DNA of 64,000 nucleotides from Pseudomonadota bacterium (GTDB lineage: Bacteria > Pseudomonadota > Gammaproteobacteria > Steroidobacterales > Steroidobacteraceae). Positions 8,575 to 17,128 of this stretch are shown here, piece by piece. Position 1 is the stretch's first letter. Every line of letters starts with the position of its first letter. The notes beneath the pieces are model-generated. The model was not told the origin of the DNA. It did no database searches and saw only the letters and a program-made list of their open reading frames with translations. The stretch is taken from assembly GCA_018240525.1 (NCBI GenBank), contig JAFEFN010000008.1, positions 1 to 64,000 on the forward strand, given 5' to 3'. Both the position numbers and the translations under genes were made by a program.

Positions 8575-8917
8575 TCCTGGGATCGAGCGGGTGTACCTGT
8601 GCTGAAAGCCGGTCGATATGCGCAAGCAGATGGACGGGCTGGCCGCGATCGTGAAGGACCTGGACCTTGATGCCCTGAGCGGCACGCTGTACGTTTTTAT
8701 CAACCGCAACCGCACGAAGCCCAAGATCCTGACGTGGGAGAAGAACGGCTTCGTGATCTGGTACAAGCGACTCGAGCAGCACAAGTTCCACTGGCCGAGT
8801 CGCATCGATGGCGCTACTGTGACTCTCACGGGAGCGCAGCTTAATTGGCTGCTCGACGGATACGATGTGTGGCGCATGCGGCCCCACGATGAGCTGAAGT
8901 TTTTGTTCTCTGGCTGA
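8561..8917 (+). pseudogene. tnpB: IS66 TnpB with an in-frame stop
   Basis: IS66 Orf2 (TnpB) family, with the typical MIRPDPGIERVYLC start at 8561 and the diagnostic MRKQMDGLAAIV, LYVFINRNRTKPKILTWEKN and FHWP motifs. Codon 15 is TGA (8603-8605) where the family normally has an Arg codon (CGA or AGA-type), so a single substitution has broken the gene. Reinitiation at ATG 8618 would give a 99-residue protein lacking the N-terminal strand. Confidence 0.8.
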
Positions 8918-8946
8918 GAACTTTCAAGCGTGGCCATACTCCAACT

Positions 8947-10441
8947 GTGCAGCGAATGGATGTGGGCAACGACAACGATCCGCGCCTCACGCAACTCACG
9001 GACCTCGTGAGTCTGCTGCAGGAAGAGAACCGCTGGCTGAAGAGCCAGCTCTTTGGCCGCTCTTCCGAAAAACGTCCGCAGGAGCTCGCCGCCGAGCAGC
9101 AGCGGTTGTTCAATGAGGCCGAAGCGCTCGCCGCGGCGCGCCCCGAGGCCGCGCAGTCGGTCACCATCCTGGCGTACACCCGCAAGAAAGGGAGCAAGAA
9201 GATCCCGGCCACGCTGCCCCGGATCGAGGTGATCCACGATCTGCCAGAGAGCGAGAAGGTCTGCCCGCACGACGGAACGGCGCTGACGCGCATCGGGGTG
9301 GAAACTGCCGAGCAGCTGCACCTGTGGTGCCCGCCGTCGCGCAGGTCCTGAAACACATCCGCTACAAGTACGCCTGCCCCTGCTGCCGGCAAGGGGTAAA
9401 AACTGCCCCGGTACCACCGCACATCCTGCCCAAATCCAAGGCCTCGCCCGGGCTGCTCGCGCACATCGTGACTGCGAAGTATGTCGACGGACTCCCCCTG
9501 CATCGCCAGGAAGCCCAGTTCGCCCGCCTGGGGATCGATCTGTCGCGCGCGACCATGGCGGGCTGGATCGTGAAGCTCGGCGAGCTCGTCGTCCCGGTCA
9601 TCAATCTCCTGAAAGAGCATCTGCTGAAGTCCTCGCTCATCCAGTGCGATGAGACGCGACTGCAGGTGCTCAAGAGCGAGAAAGCGCCGACTGCGGATCA
9701 CTGGATCTGGGTGCGCACCGGCGGTCCCGCACACCGGAGAATCATCCTCTTCGACCACGATCCCTCGCGCGGGGGCGCAGTGCCACTGCGGTTGCTCGAG
9801 GGCTTTACCGGTATCCTGCAGACCGATGGGTATGAGGTCTACAGCGCGCGGTTGCCGAGGCACGAGGGCTGATCCACGCAGGGTGCTTCGCCCACGTTAG
9901 ACGTCGCTTCGAGGACGCCCGCAAAGCGCAGGTCGACCCGGGGAAGGACAGTCACGCGAAGGTCGCCCTGGAGCTCATCGGGCAGATCTACGGGATCGAG
10001 CGCGATTTCACGACCGCCTCGGGAGAAGAACGGTTGCGGGTCCGGCATGCGCGCTCGGCGCCGGTCCTGGCCGAGCTCAAAGCCTGGCTCGACCGAATGG
10101 TCGACCAGGTGCTGCCCCAGAGCGCGCTCGGAAAGGCCATCCACTACGCACTCGGGCAATATCCCAAGCTGCAGCCGTTCCTCACCCATCCTGAGGTCCC
10201 GCTCGATACCAACCGCACCGAAAATGCGATCCTCCCGTTCGTCGTCGGGAGAAAAGGATGGCTCTTTAGCGACACCGTCGCCGGCGCACGCTTGTACTCG
10301 CTGGTGGAAACCGCCAAAGCCAACTCCCTCGAACCCCACGCCTACCTCGCACATCTCTTCACCGAACTGCCTAAGGCCACCTGCGCCGATCATCTCGAAG
10401 CGCTCTTGCCCTGGAATACGCGGCCCGCGCCCCTCGCCTGA
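8947..10441 (+). pseudogene. tnpC: IS66 transposase TnpC with two frame shifts
   Basis: Three frames together make one IS66 transposase. The first (8947-9351) has the leucine-zipper start (LTDLVSLLQEENRWLKSQLF) and the FGRSSEKR motif. The second (about 9324-9872) has the zinc-ribbon CPCC motif and the DDE start (LIQCDETRLQVL). The third (about 9860-10441) has HAGCFAHVRRRFEDA and the catalytic Glu in TNRTENAILPF. Shifts occur near 9324-9350 and 9845-9860. No single functional protein can be made without frameshifting. Confidence 0.8.
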
Positions 10442-10546
10442 CGCTCCTCCTGCCTGCCATCGCCCGTCGTCGACTGCAAGACTGCAACCATGCGGTTATC
10501 CGACCGCTTACGGTTACGAGCCCTCTTGCGCGGCTCAACTGCTCTC

Positions 10547-10582
10547 AAATTTGGCAAATTTGGCAAATTTGGTAGAAATTTG
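10547..10582 (+). repeat. Short tandem repeat, 9-bp unit AAATTTGGC
   Basis: Three adjacent copies of a 9-bp unit (10547, 10556, 10565, the last ending in T) followed by a fourth degenerate copy shifted by two bases. It lies just outside the right end of the IS66 element, in the intergenic stretch before the integrase. The unit resembles a replication or partition iteron in form only; with so few copies, chance slippage is the simpler explanation. Confidence 0.5.
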
Positions 10583-10711
10583 GTACACGACACAGCTCTC
10601 AATTCCTCTTTGCGCCTCTTTACCCTTCGCGCTCACTTTCCGGCCAATCAAAGAGTTACGGCGTGTGCCGAACAGTGAGGATGAGGCGCTCTGCGTACCC
10701 ACTTAGACTTT

Positions 10712-12016
10712 TCAATCCGATGGTATTCGGTGTGACGCATCGCTGCGCCGCAGAATCGCGTCGATTCGCTCGCCCAACCGCGCGAGTGCGAGCCGCTTTT
10801 CTGAGGAGTAGTCGTGCCGGTCGTATATCTCTGCGACATCGTCAATCGTGTGGTTGAGCACCTTCTCGACGTGCAGCCGTGGGATCCCCGAGGCGGTCAT
10901 GAGGCTCGCAGCCGTACGCCGTAAGTCATGTGGCGTGAAGTTCGCAATGCCGAAGTGCTTGCGCCGATCGCGGATCCCCTGGCTCAGTGCGCGTACCGTG
11001 ACTGGCCCGTCATCTTTGACGCGCCAGCAGCGCGAGGGAACCAGATAGGGTGCCTCGCCGAACCGGCGCCGGAGATGCCGGATCAAGGCTAGCGCCAGGT
11101 CCGAGAGGGCCACCTCGTGGGGCTGCCCGTTCTTCGAACGTTCGGCGGGGATGGTCCAGATCCGGCGCTTCAGGTCGAACTCGGACCAGGCCGCCTGGGA
11201 GACCTCCCCGGGACGCTGGGCGGTCACCAGGATCAGTTTCAGGGCGATCCGAACCTCCGCGTTCAGCCGCGAGCGGGTGAGCTTTTTCCAGAAGATCCGG
11301 ATTTCGCGCTCATCCAGGCGGCGCTTGCGCGCCTTTTCGGTGCCTCCGGGCCTGCCGAGGGCCACGAATGGGCTCCCATCCAGCATCCCTCGGGTGACCG
11401 CGAACCTGAACATCTGCGACAGCAGGGCGCTGACGCGATTGGCCATGGTCGGGGAGCCCCGGTCGACGATCTTGTCCGGGAGCAGGATGCCGTCGCGGCG
11501 GGTGATCGCTTTGGCATCCCGGGTGCGCCAGTGCCGAAGGATGTTTCCCTCGATGGCCTGCTCGGCTTCCTCAGGCCGCTTACGCTCGACCCTCAGGTAC
11601 CGGACCGTGAACTCCTGGGCGAGATCGCCGACGGTCAGTACCGGTTCCGGGACGGGCAGGGCGGCGCCCCGGCCGCGCACCCCGGGGGTGCCGGGACTTC
11701 GTGCCGCCTCGCCGGCGAGCACTCTTTTCGTGAGCTCCGCGTGGGTCTCGTAGGCCTTCTGAAGGGTGACCAGCGGGTAGGGACCGATGACCACCCGGAC
11801 CCCGCGGCCGCCCCGTTTGTAGCGGAAGCAGAACGTCTTGGCACCTTTTTCGGTGACCCGCAGGGTCAATCCCTGGCGCCTGGGATCGAGCACCTCGTAG
11901 CGCGATCGGCGGGGCCTGAGGGCAGCCAGGTAGCGGTCCGTGAAGGGGCGGGAGCCCTGGGGGAGGGTGCGGTCCGCCGCCTCGCCGCCTGCGGTGCTTT
12001 CGGTGTCTTTCAGCAT
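10712..12016 (-). CDS. P4-type tyrosine integrase
   Basis: A 434-residue site-specific recombinase. The N-terminal part (about 20-115) is the DUF4102 arm-binding domain typical of P4-like island integrases (TDRYLAALRP, LDPRRQGLTLRV, KTFCFRYKRGGR). The core-binding domain follows, and the catalytic domain has R268 (AQRPGE), K295, H363-x-x-R366, H389 and nucleophile Y398 (EIYDRH). All active-site residues are present. It reads away from the tRNA remnant at 12257-12301, as integrases of tRNA-targeted islands usually do at one end. The element it belongs to would extend left. Confidence 0.85.
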   Translation of the reverse strand: MLKDTESTAGGEAADRTLPQGSRPFTDRYLAALRPRRSRYEVLDPRRQGLTLRVTEKGAKTFCFRYKRGGRGVRVVIGPYPLVTLQKAYETHAELTKRVLAGEAARSPGTPGVRGRGAALPVPEPVLTVGDLAQEFTVRYLRVERKRPEEAEQAIEGNILRHWRTRDAKAITRRDGILLPDKIVDRGSPTMANRVSALLSQMFRFAVTRGMLDGSPFVALGRPGGTEKARKRRLDEREIRIFWKKLTRSRLNAEVRIALKLILVTAQRPGEVSQAAWSEFDLKRRIWTIPAERSKNGQPHEVALSDLALALIRHLRRRFGEAPYLVPSRCWRVKDDGPVTVRALSQGIRDRRKHFGIANFTPHDLRRTAASLMTASGIPRLHVEKVLNHTIDDVAEIYDRHDYSSEKRLALARLGERIDAILRRSDASHRIPSD

Positions 12017-12056
12017 CGGAAGGTGGCCCGCCGCACGATGCGCCGGGGAGGCTCAA

Positions 12057-12083
12057 GACCCCTTGTGGACCCGACAAGGGGTC
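12057..12083. repeat. 10-bp perfect stem-loop upstream of the integrase
   Basis: GACCCCTTGT and its exact complement ACAAGGGGTC are separated by a 7-base loop. It lies 41 bp upstream of the integrase start, between the gene and the attachment-site remnant. It could be an operator, an excisionase or arm-type site, or an RNA hairpin in the integrase leader; the sequence alone cannot decide. Confidence 0.6.
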
Positions 12084-12093
12084 CTGAAAAGAG

Positions 12094-12111
12094 GTGTACC
12101 CCGGGGTACAC
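12094..12111. repeat. 18-bp perfect palindrome upstream of the integrase
   Basis: GTGTACCCC followed directly by GGGGTACAC, a loop-free perfect palindrome of 18 bp. This is typical of a homodimeric repressor operator rather than an RNA structure. It sits 78 bp upstream of the integrase start and 146 bp before the tRNA remnant, a suitable place to regulate integration. Confidence 0.65.
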
Positions 12112-12256
12112 TTGAGCAGTGAGCAGCGGTGTTTGGACCTGAAGGGGTGTGAGCGCTGTTGAAATCACCGCGCCACTGTAAGTCACCGAGCCTGCTCAGA
12201 AAAGCCTTGTTTCATAGCGTTTCAGAGCAATTCGTAGAATTGCGGGGCTCGAATTT

Positions 12257-12301
12257 ATGGGGTGCAAGGGGTCCCGAGTTCAAATCTCGGCGTTCCGACC
12301 A
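12257..12301 (+). repeat. tRNA-Pro(GGG) 3' remnant, likely attachment site
   Basis: The 45 bp read as the 3' half of a tRNA-Pro: anticodon loop ATGGGGT with anticodon GGG, stem strand GCAAG, T arm CCGAG-TTCAAAT-CTCGG with perfect pairing, acceptor strand CGTTCCG, discriminator A and encoded CCA. The 5' half is absent: the bases before the loop (AATTT) cannot pair with GCAAG. This is the usual trace of integrase-mediated insertion at a tRNA 3' end. The intact tRNA gene should lie at the far (left) end of the island, outside the window. Confidence 0.75.
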
Positions 12302-12338
12302 ATAAAATCAGGTCCTTTCCGGTCACATCGCTGACGAC

Positions 12339-12470
12339 TTATACCGGGGACATCGCTGACACCTTAGCACTGAAGGGGTTGGGCGCACATTCGACGCGTG
12401 TGGACTGGTCGTCGAAGAAGCCCAGATCGTAGTGCATGAAGCTGATCAGCCAGACGTGGATAAAACGGGG
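12339..12470 (-). pseudogene. IS481-type transposase C-terminal remnant
   Basis: About 44 residues on the minus strand read HVWLISFMHYDLGFFDDQ, then RVECAPNPFSAKV, then MSPV and a TAA at 12339-12341. This is the typical C-terminal tail of IS481-family DDE transposases. The rest of the gene is missing. The bases ACATCGCTGAC occur twice as a direct repeat (12325-12335 and 12350-12360) at its end, as in the terminal regions of such elements. It lies directly outside the attachment-site remnant. Confidence 0.6.
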
Positions 12471-12588
12471 AAGACACAGTTCTCACACCATCCCGTACGC
12501 TATCGAGCGCTGGGCGTCCACGGAAGGCCCCCGGCATGCGCAGCATTCTCCGGGGCGGAGCCGGAGCGCCTCTGCATGCGCCGGCGCC

Positions 12589-12972
12589 TCATTGCCGTTT
12601 AGCTACCGCTTCGCAGGGCGGCTTGGTATCTCCGCCCACCTTCACGTCCAGGTGATACCGGGCTCCCGCGACGGCATCGATGTCCAGGGAATGCACATTG
12701 GAGCCACCACCCTCCCGGGATTCACACATCACTATGAGTTTGTGAGGCCCCGGCGATACGGCTACCTCATACGTTGTGGCCGTGACCCTCGCGCCGTCTA
12801 CCTCTTCGATCACCACGACGAGCGATGGGTGTGCATTGAACGGGGAATCGGCAACTATCATAGCGATCGCTTTGGGATCGGCTGACTTCGTATCACCAGT
12901 GCTCTGTGTCTTACAGGATTGAATGGCAAGGGCGGCGACGACGCAAGTAAGCGTCGCGATGACTCGTGACAT
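12589..12972 (-). CDS. Small putative lipoprotein
   Basis: A 127-residue protein. ATG 12972 is chosen because a signal peptide with a lipobox-like end follows (MSRVIATLTCVVAALAIQSC, with C at residue 20). The mature protein has a polar linker (KTQSTGDTKSADPK) and then a compact domain with beta-type repeats (SLVVVIEEVDG, TTYEVAVSPGPHKLIVMCES, YHLDVKVGGDTKPPC). The SPGPHKLIV piece resembles PEGA-like or carboxypeptidase-regulatory folds that pack under the outer membrane, but I would not name a family. It is a single gene with no obvious operon partner. Confidence 0.55.
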   Translation of the reverse strand: MSRVIATLTCVVAALAIQSCKTQSTGDTKSADPKAIAMIVADSPFNAHPSLVVVIEEVDGARVTATTYEVAVSPGPHKLIVMCESREGGGSNVHSLDIDAVAGARYHLDVKVGGDTKPPCEAVAKRQ

Positions 12973-13420
12973 CGGTAACTCCGTAGCATCTGACCAACCG
13001 GCTAGGCTGTCTGCCGCAGTCTGACAAGAGCCGAAAGCATATACACACTCTCTGTGCCCCCGGCGCAACTTCTCTAGCTGCCGGCAAATTCCGAAGTGCA
13101 TCCGGTGTTTCGTTTTTGCCTCAACGAGAATGGCGGGAGCAGAACCTGATTCAGGCGGGTGGGTTTGCGGTGCCCTATGAGCGTATCACGCCGCTCTCGC
13201 CGTCAAGGACGCGCTCGATGACTCGCGCGCCGCCTGGGGCGGTGTTTCATACGTGACGGCTGCGCGTGTGGGGTGGCCCGGTCTCGTGCAGGCAGCCCGC
13301 CCGCGTTACATCTGAAAGGCCGATCATGAAGAGCGCGATCGGACGGAGCGGAGGCACGCAGGGGGTTCGGCGATCGCCGCGGGCCTGTGCGGCCCGACCC
13401 TGCGCGCGCCACGGGGCCCT
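12973..13420. other. Intergenic stretch with no supported gene
   Basis: About 450 bp between the small lipoprotein and the end of the methylase at 13421. A short plus-strand stretch near 13120-13195 reads somewhat like protein (REWREQNLIQAGGFAVPYER) but has no start, domain or stop context, so it may be a remnant. No terminator with a T-tract is evident. Confidence 0.45.
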
Positions 13421-14515
13421 CTACCGCCGGCGCGTAAACCGATAGTGCGCGACAAGCCATTCGCGGCCTCCTGCATATCCGAAGCATTCCGCACAGGCCA
13501 TCCAGAACATGCGCCAGCGCTGCTGCCACAGTGCCGCGCGCGCACCATACGCCTCGCTGAGGATCGCCCTCACCGCCGTGCCGTGTCGGTCCTGGTTGCG
13601 CAGCCAGTCATTGGCCGTGCGCTGGTAGTGGCTGCCATCCAGGAGCCATCGCTGCTCGCAGCTGAGGTGATCGCTGAACCACAGCAGGGTGTCGGCCCCG
13701 GGCATCAGGCCACCGGTAAAGAAGTGACGCCCCATCCAGTTGTCGCTGCCGTGTGTCTCGAACAGGTAGATGTGGGTGCGGTGCGCGAATATGTGGACGA
13801 ACAGCTTGCCGTCGGGTCGCAGCCACTGAGCGATGCGTGCCATGAGGAGCTCGTAGTTGCGCAGGTGCTCGAACATCTCGATGGAGACGCAGCGGTCGAA
13901 AGCCGCCGCAGGCAGTGTCAGCCGGTTGATGTCGGCGGTCATGACGTGCACGTTGTCGAGCGCAAGGGCACGGCAGCGCGACTCGATGAACCGGCGTTGT
14001 TCAGCGGAATTCGACACCGCGACAATGCGCATGCGCGGGTACCGCGCGGCCATCCACAAGGTGAGTGAGCCCCAGCCGCACCCGAGTTCGAGCACGTCCA
14101 TGCCGTCGGCCAGCTGCGCCCGTTCGGCATACAGCGCCAGCATGGCCTCCTCGGCCTCGGCCAGGGACTCATCCCCCCGCGGGTAGTACGCGCAGGAGTA
14201 TTTCAGGCGTGGTCCGAGGCAGTGCTCGAAGAAGCCCGACGGCAGCTCGTAGTGCTGCGCGTTCGCCGCCTGCGTGTGCACCGCGAGTTCCCCGCCGCGC
14301 AGCAATGCCAGACGCTCCTGCAGCCTCGATTCCTGCGCCGCCAGCCCGCCGGCGCTCTCTTCGCGGAGCCGCGCCGCGCACTGGCGTCGGATGCCGAGGC
14401 GCACCACCGCATCGGGCAGCAGGCCGCGCTCGGCGAGGCCCAGCAACCCCTCCGCGGCGGTCGCGTGTTCAAGGCCCTCGTGTGAAGGGAAGTGCAGTGT
14501 CGGGGAGGTATTCAT
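13421..14515 (-). CDS. CFA-synthase-like SAM-dependent methyltransferase
   Basis: A 364-residue class I methyltransferase of the cyclopropane/mycolic-acid synthase superfamily. Residues 85-112 have the substrate-approach segment (AQHYELPSGFFEHCLG, then LKYSCAYYP), motif I is VLELGCGWGSL at 141-151, and SIEMFEHLRNYE carries the later catalytic region. It differs from the second CFA-like protein of this cluster (15866-17128) in having a shorter N-terminal part and LPSGFF in place of YDLGNDFF. It probably methylates an unsaturated fatty acyl chain. It is the last gene of the sigma-factor cluster and overlaps the DUF1295 gene by 4 bp. Confidence 0.75.
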   Translation of the reverse strand: MNTSPTLHFPSHEGLEHATAAEGLLGLAERGLLPDAVVRLGIRRQCAARLREESAGGLAAQESRLQERLALLRGGELAVHTQAANAQHYELPSGFFEHCLGPRLKYSCAYYPRGDESLAEAEEAMLALYAERAQLADGMDVLELGCGWGSLTLWMAARYPRMRIVAVSNSAEQRRFIESRCRALALDNVHVMTADINRLTLPAAAFDRCVSIEMFEHLRNYELLMARIAQWLRPDGKLFVHIFAHRTHIYLFETHGSDNWMGRHFFTGGLMPGADTLLWFSDHLSCEQRWLLDGSHYQRTANDWLRNQDRHGTAVRAILSEAYGARAALWQQRWRMFWMACAECFGYAGGREWLVAHYRFTRRR

Positions 14516-15321
14516 CGCATCGGCCTTTCAGGTGCGGGATCCCCCGGCCGGTCCCGCGGGAACCAGGGGAACAGCATGGGGGTGTTGCGCTGGTAGTCCC
14601 GGTAGTCCTCGCCCCGGGTGCGCAGTGCCTGGGCTTCGGTGTAGGGAATGCCGCTCACCCAGCGCAGGAAGCCGTACATGACCAGAGGGCCGGCCAGCGC
14701 CAGCCATCCGTGCGGCGCACCTGCGGCGAGGGCGACGTAGGTGAACCAGTGCGTCCATTCGAAGAAGTAGTTGGGGTGGCGCGAGTAGCGCCACAGTCCG
14801 CTGCGGCACGTACGGCCGCGGTTGGCGGGGTCGGCGCGGAAGCGCGCGAGTTGGCGGTCGGCAAGGGATTCCCCGGCCACGCTCACGACCCAGATGAGCA
14901 CGGCGAGCAGGAGCAGGCCCGGCCGCGTGCGCGCATTGCCCGCCGCGATCGTGAAAGGCACCGAGAACAGGGCCACCAGGAGCGCCTGAAACTGGAACAT
15001 GCCGAAGATCTTGCGGGCATCCCCCCGCCAATGCTCGCGCAGCGCGCGGTAGCGGCCGTCCTCGCGTTCACTGCGAACCCGTCTCCACAGGTGCAGCGCG
15101 AGCCGCAGTCCCCATAGACCGCCGCAGCACGCGACGAGGAGCCGTGGCGCGGCGGCACCGGCGCCCAGCAGTGCGCATAGCACGGCGCTGCAGCCGAGGC
15201 CGGCCGACCACAGCACGTCGACAATGCCGGCGTTCGTGTGGCGCTGCTGCCAGCGCCATCCGCCGTACATCATCAATGCGGCAAGCCCCCAGATCAGTGC
15301 CAGCGTGCCCGAGGTGCTCAT
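14512..15321 (-). CDS. DUF1295 membrane protein (steroid 5-alpha-reductase-like)
   Basis: A 269-residue integral membrane protein with about seven hydrophobic segments. ATG 15321 (MSTSGTLALIWGLAALMMYG) is chosen over a longer frame because it starts at the first membrane helix and overlaps the stop of the preceding gene (15318). The C-terminal half has the DUF1295/ICMT-like region with GLWRYSRHPNYFFEW (R, H and N residues for cofactor binding in the family) and a closing EDYRDYQRNTPMLFPWFP. Family members are NAD(P)H-dependent reductases or methyltransferase-like enzymes of lipids. Its place between two CFA-type methylases supports a lipid substrate. Confidence 0.75.
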   Translation of the reverse strand: MSTSGTLALIWGLAALMMYGGWRWQQRHTNAGIVDVLWSAGLGCSAVLCALLGAGAAAPRLLVACCGGLWGLRLALHLWRRVRSEREDGRYRALREHWRGDARKIFGMFQFQALLVALFSVPFTIAAGNARTRPGLLLLAVLIWVVSVAGESLADRQLARFRADPANRGRTCRSGLWRYSRHPNYFFEWTHWFTYVALAAGAPHGWLALAGPLVMYGFLRWVSGIPYTEAQALRTRGEDYRDYQRNTPMLFPWFPRDRPGDPAPERPMR

Positions 15322-15869
15322 GCAGACACCGCCGATGAGATGCCGGTGGACGGGGGCTGCCAGCGCGCGGCGAGCCGTGTCAGGAACCACATCGCGGCCG
15401 CCCAGCCGACGGCGAGCGCCATTCCTGCACGCCATGCAGGGGCCTGAGGGCTGACTGCGCCCGAAAGGCGCTGCGCGCCCCAATAGGCAAACGGCCCACC
15501 CAGGATCCCCAGGGTCACCGCGAGCCCGGGACGGCCCTTCAACCAGCTGAGGGAGTGATTAAGGGTCAGGGCGAACGCCACCCACAGCGCGAGAATCCAG
15601 ACCGGTGCTCCGCCAGGCGGCAGGGCGGGCCGCGGCGCGGCGTAGGTGAGCAGCCCGCTGGCCGCGAGGGCACCGTCGATCAGCACGCCGGCAAGCAGTG
15701 CGACGGCCACCAGGCGCGCATCGGCAGCGCGCGTGGCGGAGAGTGCCAGCTGCGCGCCGGCGAACGCGGCGCTGGCGAGCAGCCCCGGCCATGCCAGTCC
15801 GCGCCCCGCTCCGAGCACTGCAACAAGCCATACGGCCTGGTATCCGGCAAAATTGAACAGGGCGCTCAT
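15318..15869 (-). CDS. DUF2878 membrane protein
   Basis: A 183-residue protein with five or so membrane helices (FNFAGYQAVWLVAVLGAG at the start, then AWPGLLASAAFAGAQLAL, LVAVALLAGVLIDGALAA, PVWILALWVAFALTLNHSLS and a C-terminal pair). LWVAFALTLNHSLSWL is a DUF2878 signature. ATG 15869 is chosen since it overlaps the stop of the upstream methylase at 15866 by four bases (ATGA). Function unknown, but the family travels with CFA-type methylases and DUF1295 proteins, so a role in membrane-lipid change is likely. Confidence 0.7.
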   Translation of the reverse strand: MSALFNFAGYQAVWLVAVLGAGRGLAWPGLLASAAFAGAQLALSATRAADARLVAVALLAGVLIDGALAASGLLTYAAPRPALPPGGAPVWILALWVAFALTLNHSLSWLKGRPGLAVTLGILGGPFAYWGAQRLSGAVSPQAPAWRAGMALAVGWAAAMWFLTRLAARWQPPSTGISSAVSA

Positions 15870-17128
15870 GGGGCAACCGGGGGCCGGTAGCCGGGCGCGG
15901 CGAACAGCAGATGCGCAACCCCGATCGATCGCTCGCGAAACCCGCCCTCGCAGTATGCGAGGTAGTACTCCCACATGCGCAGGAAGCGCTCGTCGAAGCC
16001 GAGTCCGCGTGCGGCATCCCGACGCTCGAGAAAGGCGCGGCGCCAGGCCTCGAGCGTGCGGGCGTACGACAACCCGAAGTCCTCCATCTGCACCAGGGCG
16101 AGCTCGCACGCGCGGGACTTGGCCACCATCAGCGCCTCAATGGAGGGAATGAAGCTCCCCGGAAACACGTGCCGCTTGATGAAATCCACCGAGCGCAGCG
16201 CCTGCGCGTAGCGATGATCCTCGATGGTGATGGCTTGCAACAGCGCCAGCCCGTCGGGCGCGAGCAGCTCACCGAGCTTGCCGAAATAGGTTTCCAGGTA
16301 CTGCGCGCCGACCGCCTCGACCATTTCGATCGATACCAGCTTGTCGTAACGGCCGCGCAGATTGCGGTAGTCCTCCAGCAGCACGGTGATGCGATCGCTG
16401 AGGCCTGCCGCTGCGATGCGCTGTTGGGCCAGGCGCTGCTGTTCGCGCGACAGGGTCGTCGTGGTGACCCGGCAGCCGTGGTGGGTGGCGGCATGCAGCG
16501 CGAACCCGCCCCAGCCGGTACCGATCTCCAGCACATGGTCGCGGGCGCGCAGCTGCAGCCGCGCACAGACGCGCTCGAGCTTGCGGCTCGAGGCGCGTTC
16601 CAGCGTGTCATCCGCCGCTTCCCACAGCGCGGAGGAATACATCATGTCCGCAGAGAGGAACAGCGAGAAGAAGTCGTTGCCGAGGTCATAGTGCGCGGCG
16701 ATGTTGCGCCGCGCGCCGGCCCGGGTGTTGCGGCGCAGTTCATGAAGGGCGCGCAGCAGCCACGCAGCAACCCGGGCCGTACCGCCTTCCATGCCATCGA
16801 GCAATGCCCGGTTGCGCACCAGGATGCGCACCAGTGCCACCAGGTCATCGCAGCTCCAGTGACCGGCCATGTACGCTTCCGCCGCCCCCACGCTGCCGCG
16901 CGCGGCGACGGCCCGGTAGAACTCGCCGTCATGCACCTGTACCCGCACGTGCAGGTCGGTCTCTCGGGGCCCAAGTAGCGTGCTGCCCAAGCTGTCCTCG
17001 AGCAGGATCTGCCCATGCTCGAGAGCTGCCAGGCGCGCCAGGAGCTGCCCCTTCAGCATGCGCAGCAGGGGTCCGGGCCGTGGGGTCGGGGTGGCATTGC
17101 TGAGGGAGCCGGTCAGCTCGTTGCTCAC
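15866..17128 (-). CDS. Cyclopropane-fatty-acyl-phospholipid synthase family methylase
   Basis: A 420-residue SAM-dependent methylase of the CFA synthase family, acting on unsaturated acyl chains of membrane phospholipid. The N-terminal domain covers about 1-130 (with [13 protein letters not shown]), HYDLGNDFF is at 146-154, motif [12 protein letters not shown] at 200-210, and SIEMVEAVG and [10 protein letters not shown] follow. The C-terminal [12 protein letters not shown] is typical. GTG 17128 is chosen for its 4-bp overlap with the preceding stop. In Rhodobacter a member of this family belongs to the singlet-oxygen sigma-factor regulon and to furan-fatty-acid synthesis; a similar role here is inference. 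Confidence 0.85.
   Translation of the reverse strand: MSNELTGSLSNATPTPRPGPLLRMLKGQLLARLAALEHGQILLEDSLGSTLLGPRETDLHVRVQVHDGEFYRAVAARGSVGAAEAYMAGHWSCDDLVALVRILVRNRALLDGMEGGTARVAAWLLRALHELRRNTRAGARRNIAAHYDLGNDFFSLFLSADMMYSSALWEAADDTLERASSRKLERVCARLQLRARDHVLEIGTGWGGFALHAATHHGCRVTTTTLSREQQRLAQQRIAAAGLSDRITVLLEDYRNLRGRYDKLVSIEMVEAVGAQYLETYFGKLGELLAPDGLALLQAITIEDHRYAQALRSVDFIKRHVFPGSFIPSIEALMVAKSRACELALVQMEDFGLSYARTLEAWRRAFLERRDAARGLGFDERFLRMWEYYLAYCEGGFRERSIGVAHLLFAAPGYRPPVAP

Larger units (their letters stand above)
8133..10511 (+). mobile_element. IS66-family element, decayed
   Basis: An IS66-type three-gene layout (tnpA, tnpB, tnpC) lies between imperfect terminal inverted repeats that both begin GTAAGCG (8133 rightward; complement ending at 10511). 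The flanking 8 bp on the two sides do not match, so no target duplication survives. tnpB has an in-frame TGA and tnpC has two frame shifts, so the element is dead unless complemented. It interrupts an Rhs remnant on the left. Confidence 0.75.

Noticed and set aside
8603..8605. In-frame TGA in TnpB as stop-codon recoding
   Set aside because: TGA ends many other genes in the window normally (for example bchC, pufM and pufC), and the same IS is otherwise frame-shifted, so decay is the better reading.
10547..10582. 9-bp tandem repeat as a CRISPR or origin iteron
   Set aside because: Only three and a half copies with no spacers, no AT-rich opening region and no replication gene nearby.
13110..13200. 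Short protein-like stretch before the CFA-like methylase
   Set aside because: It reads plausibly for about 25 residues but lacks a start, stop context or family match; too short to claim as a gene remnant.
16300..16700. Long plus-strand open frames opposite the CFA-synthase and neighbouring genes
   Set aside because: The high GC content opens frames on the opposite strand throughout; these have R/G/A-rich composition, no motifs, and lie antisense to genes with clear family signatures.
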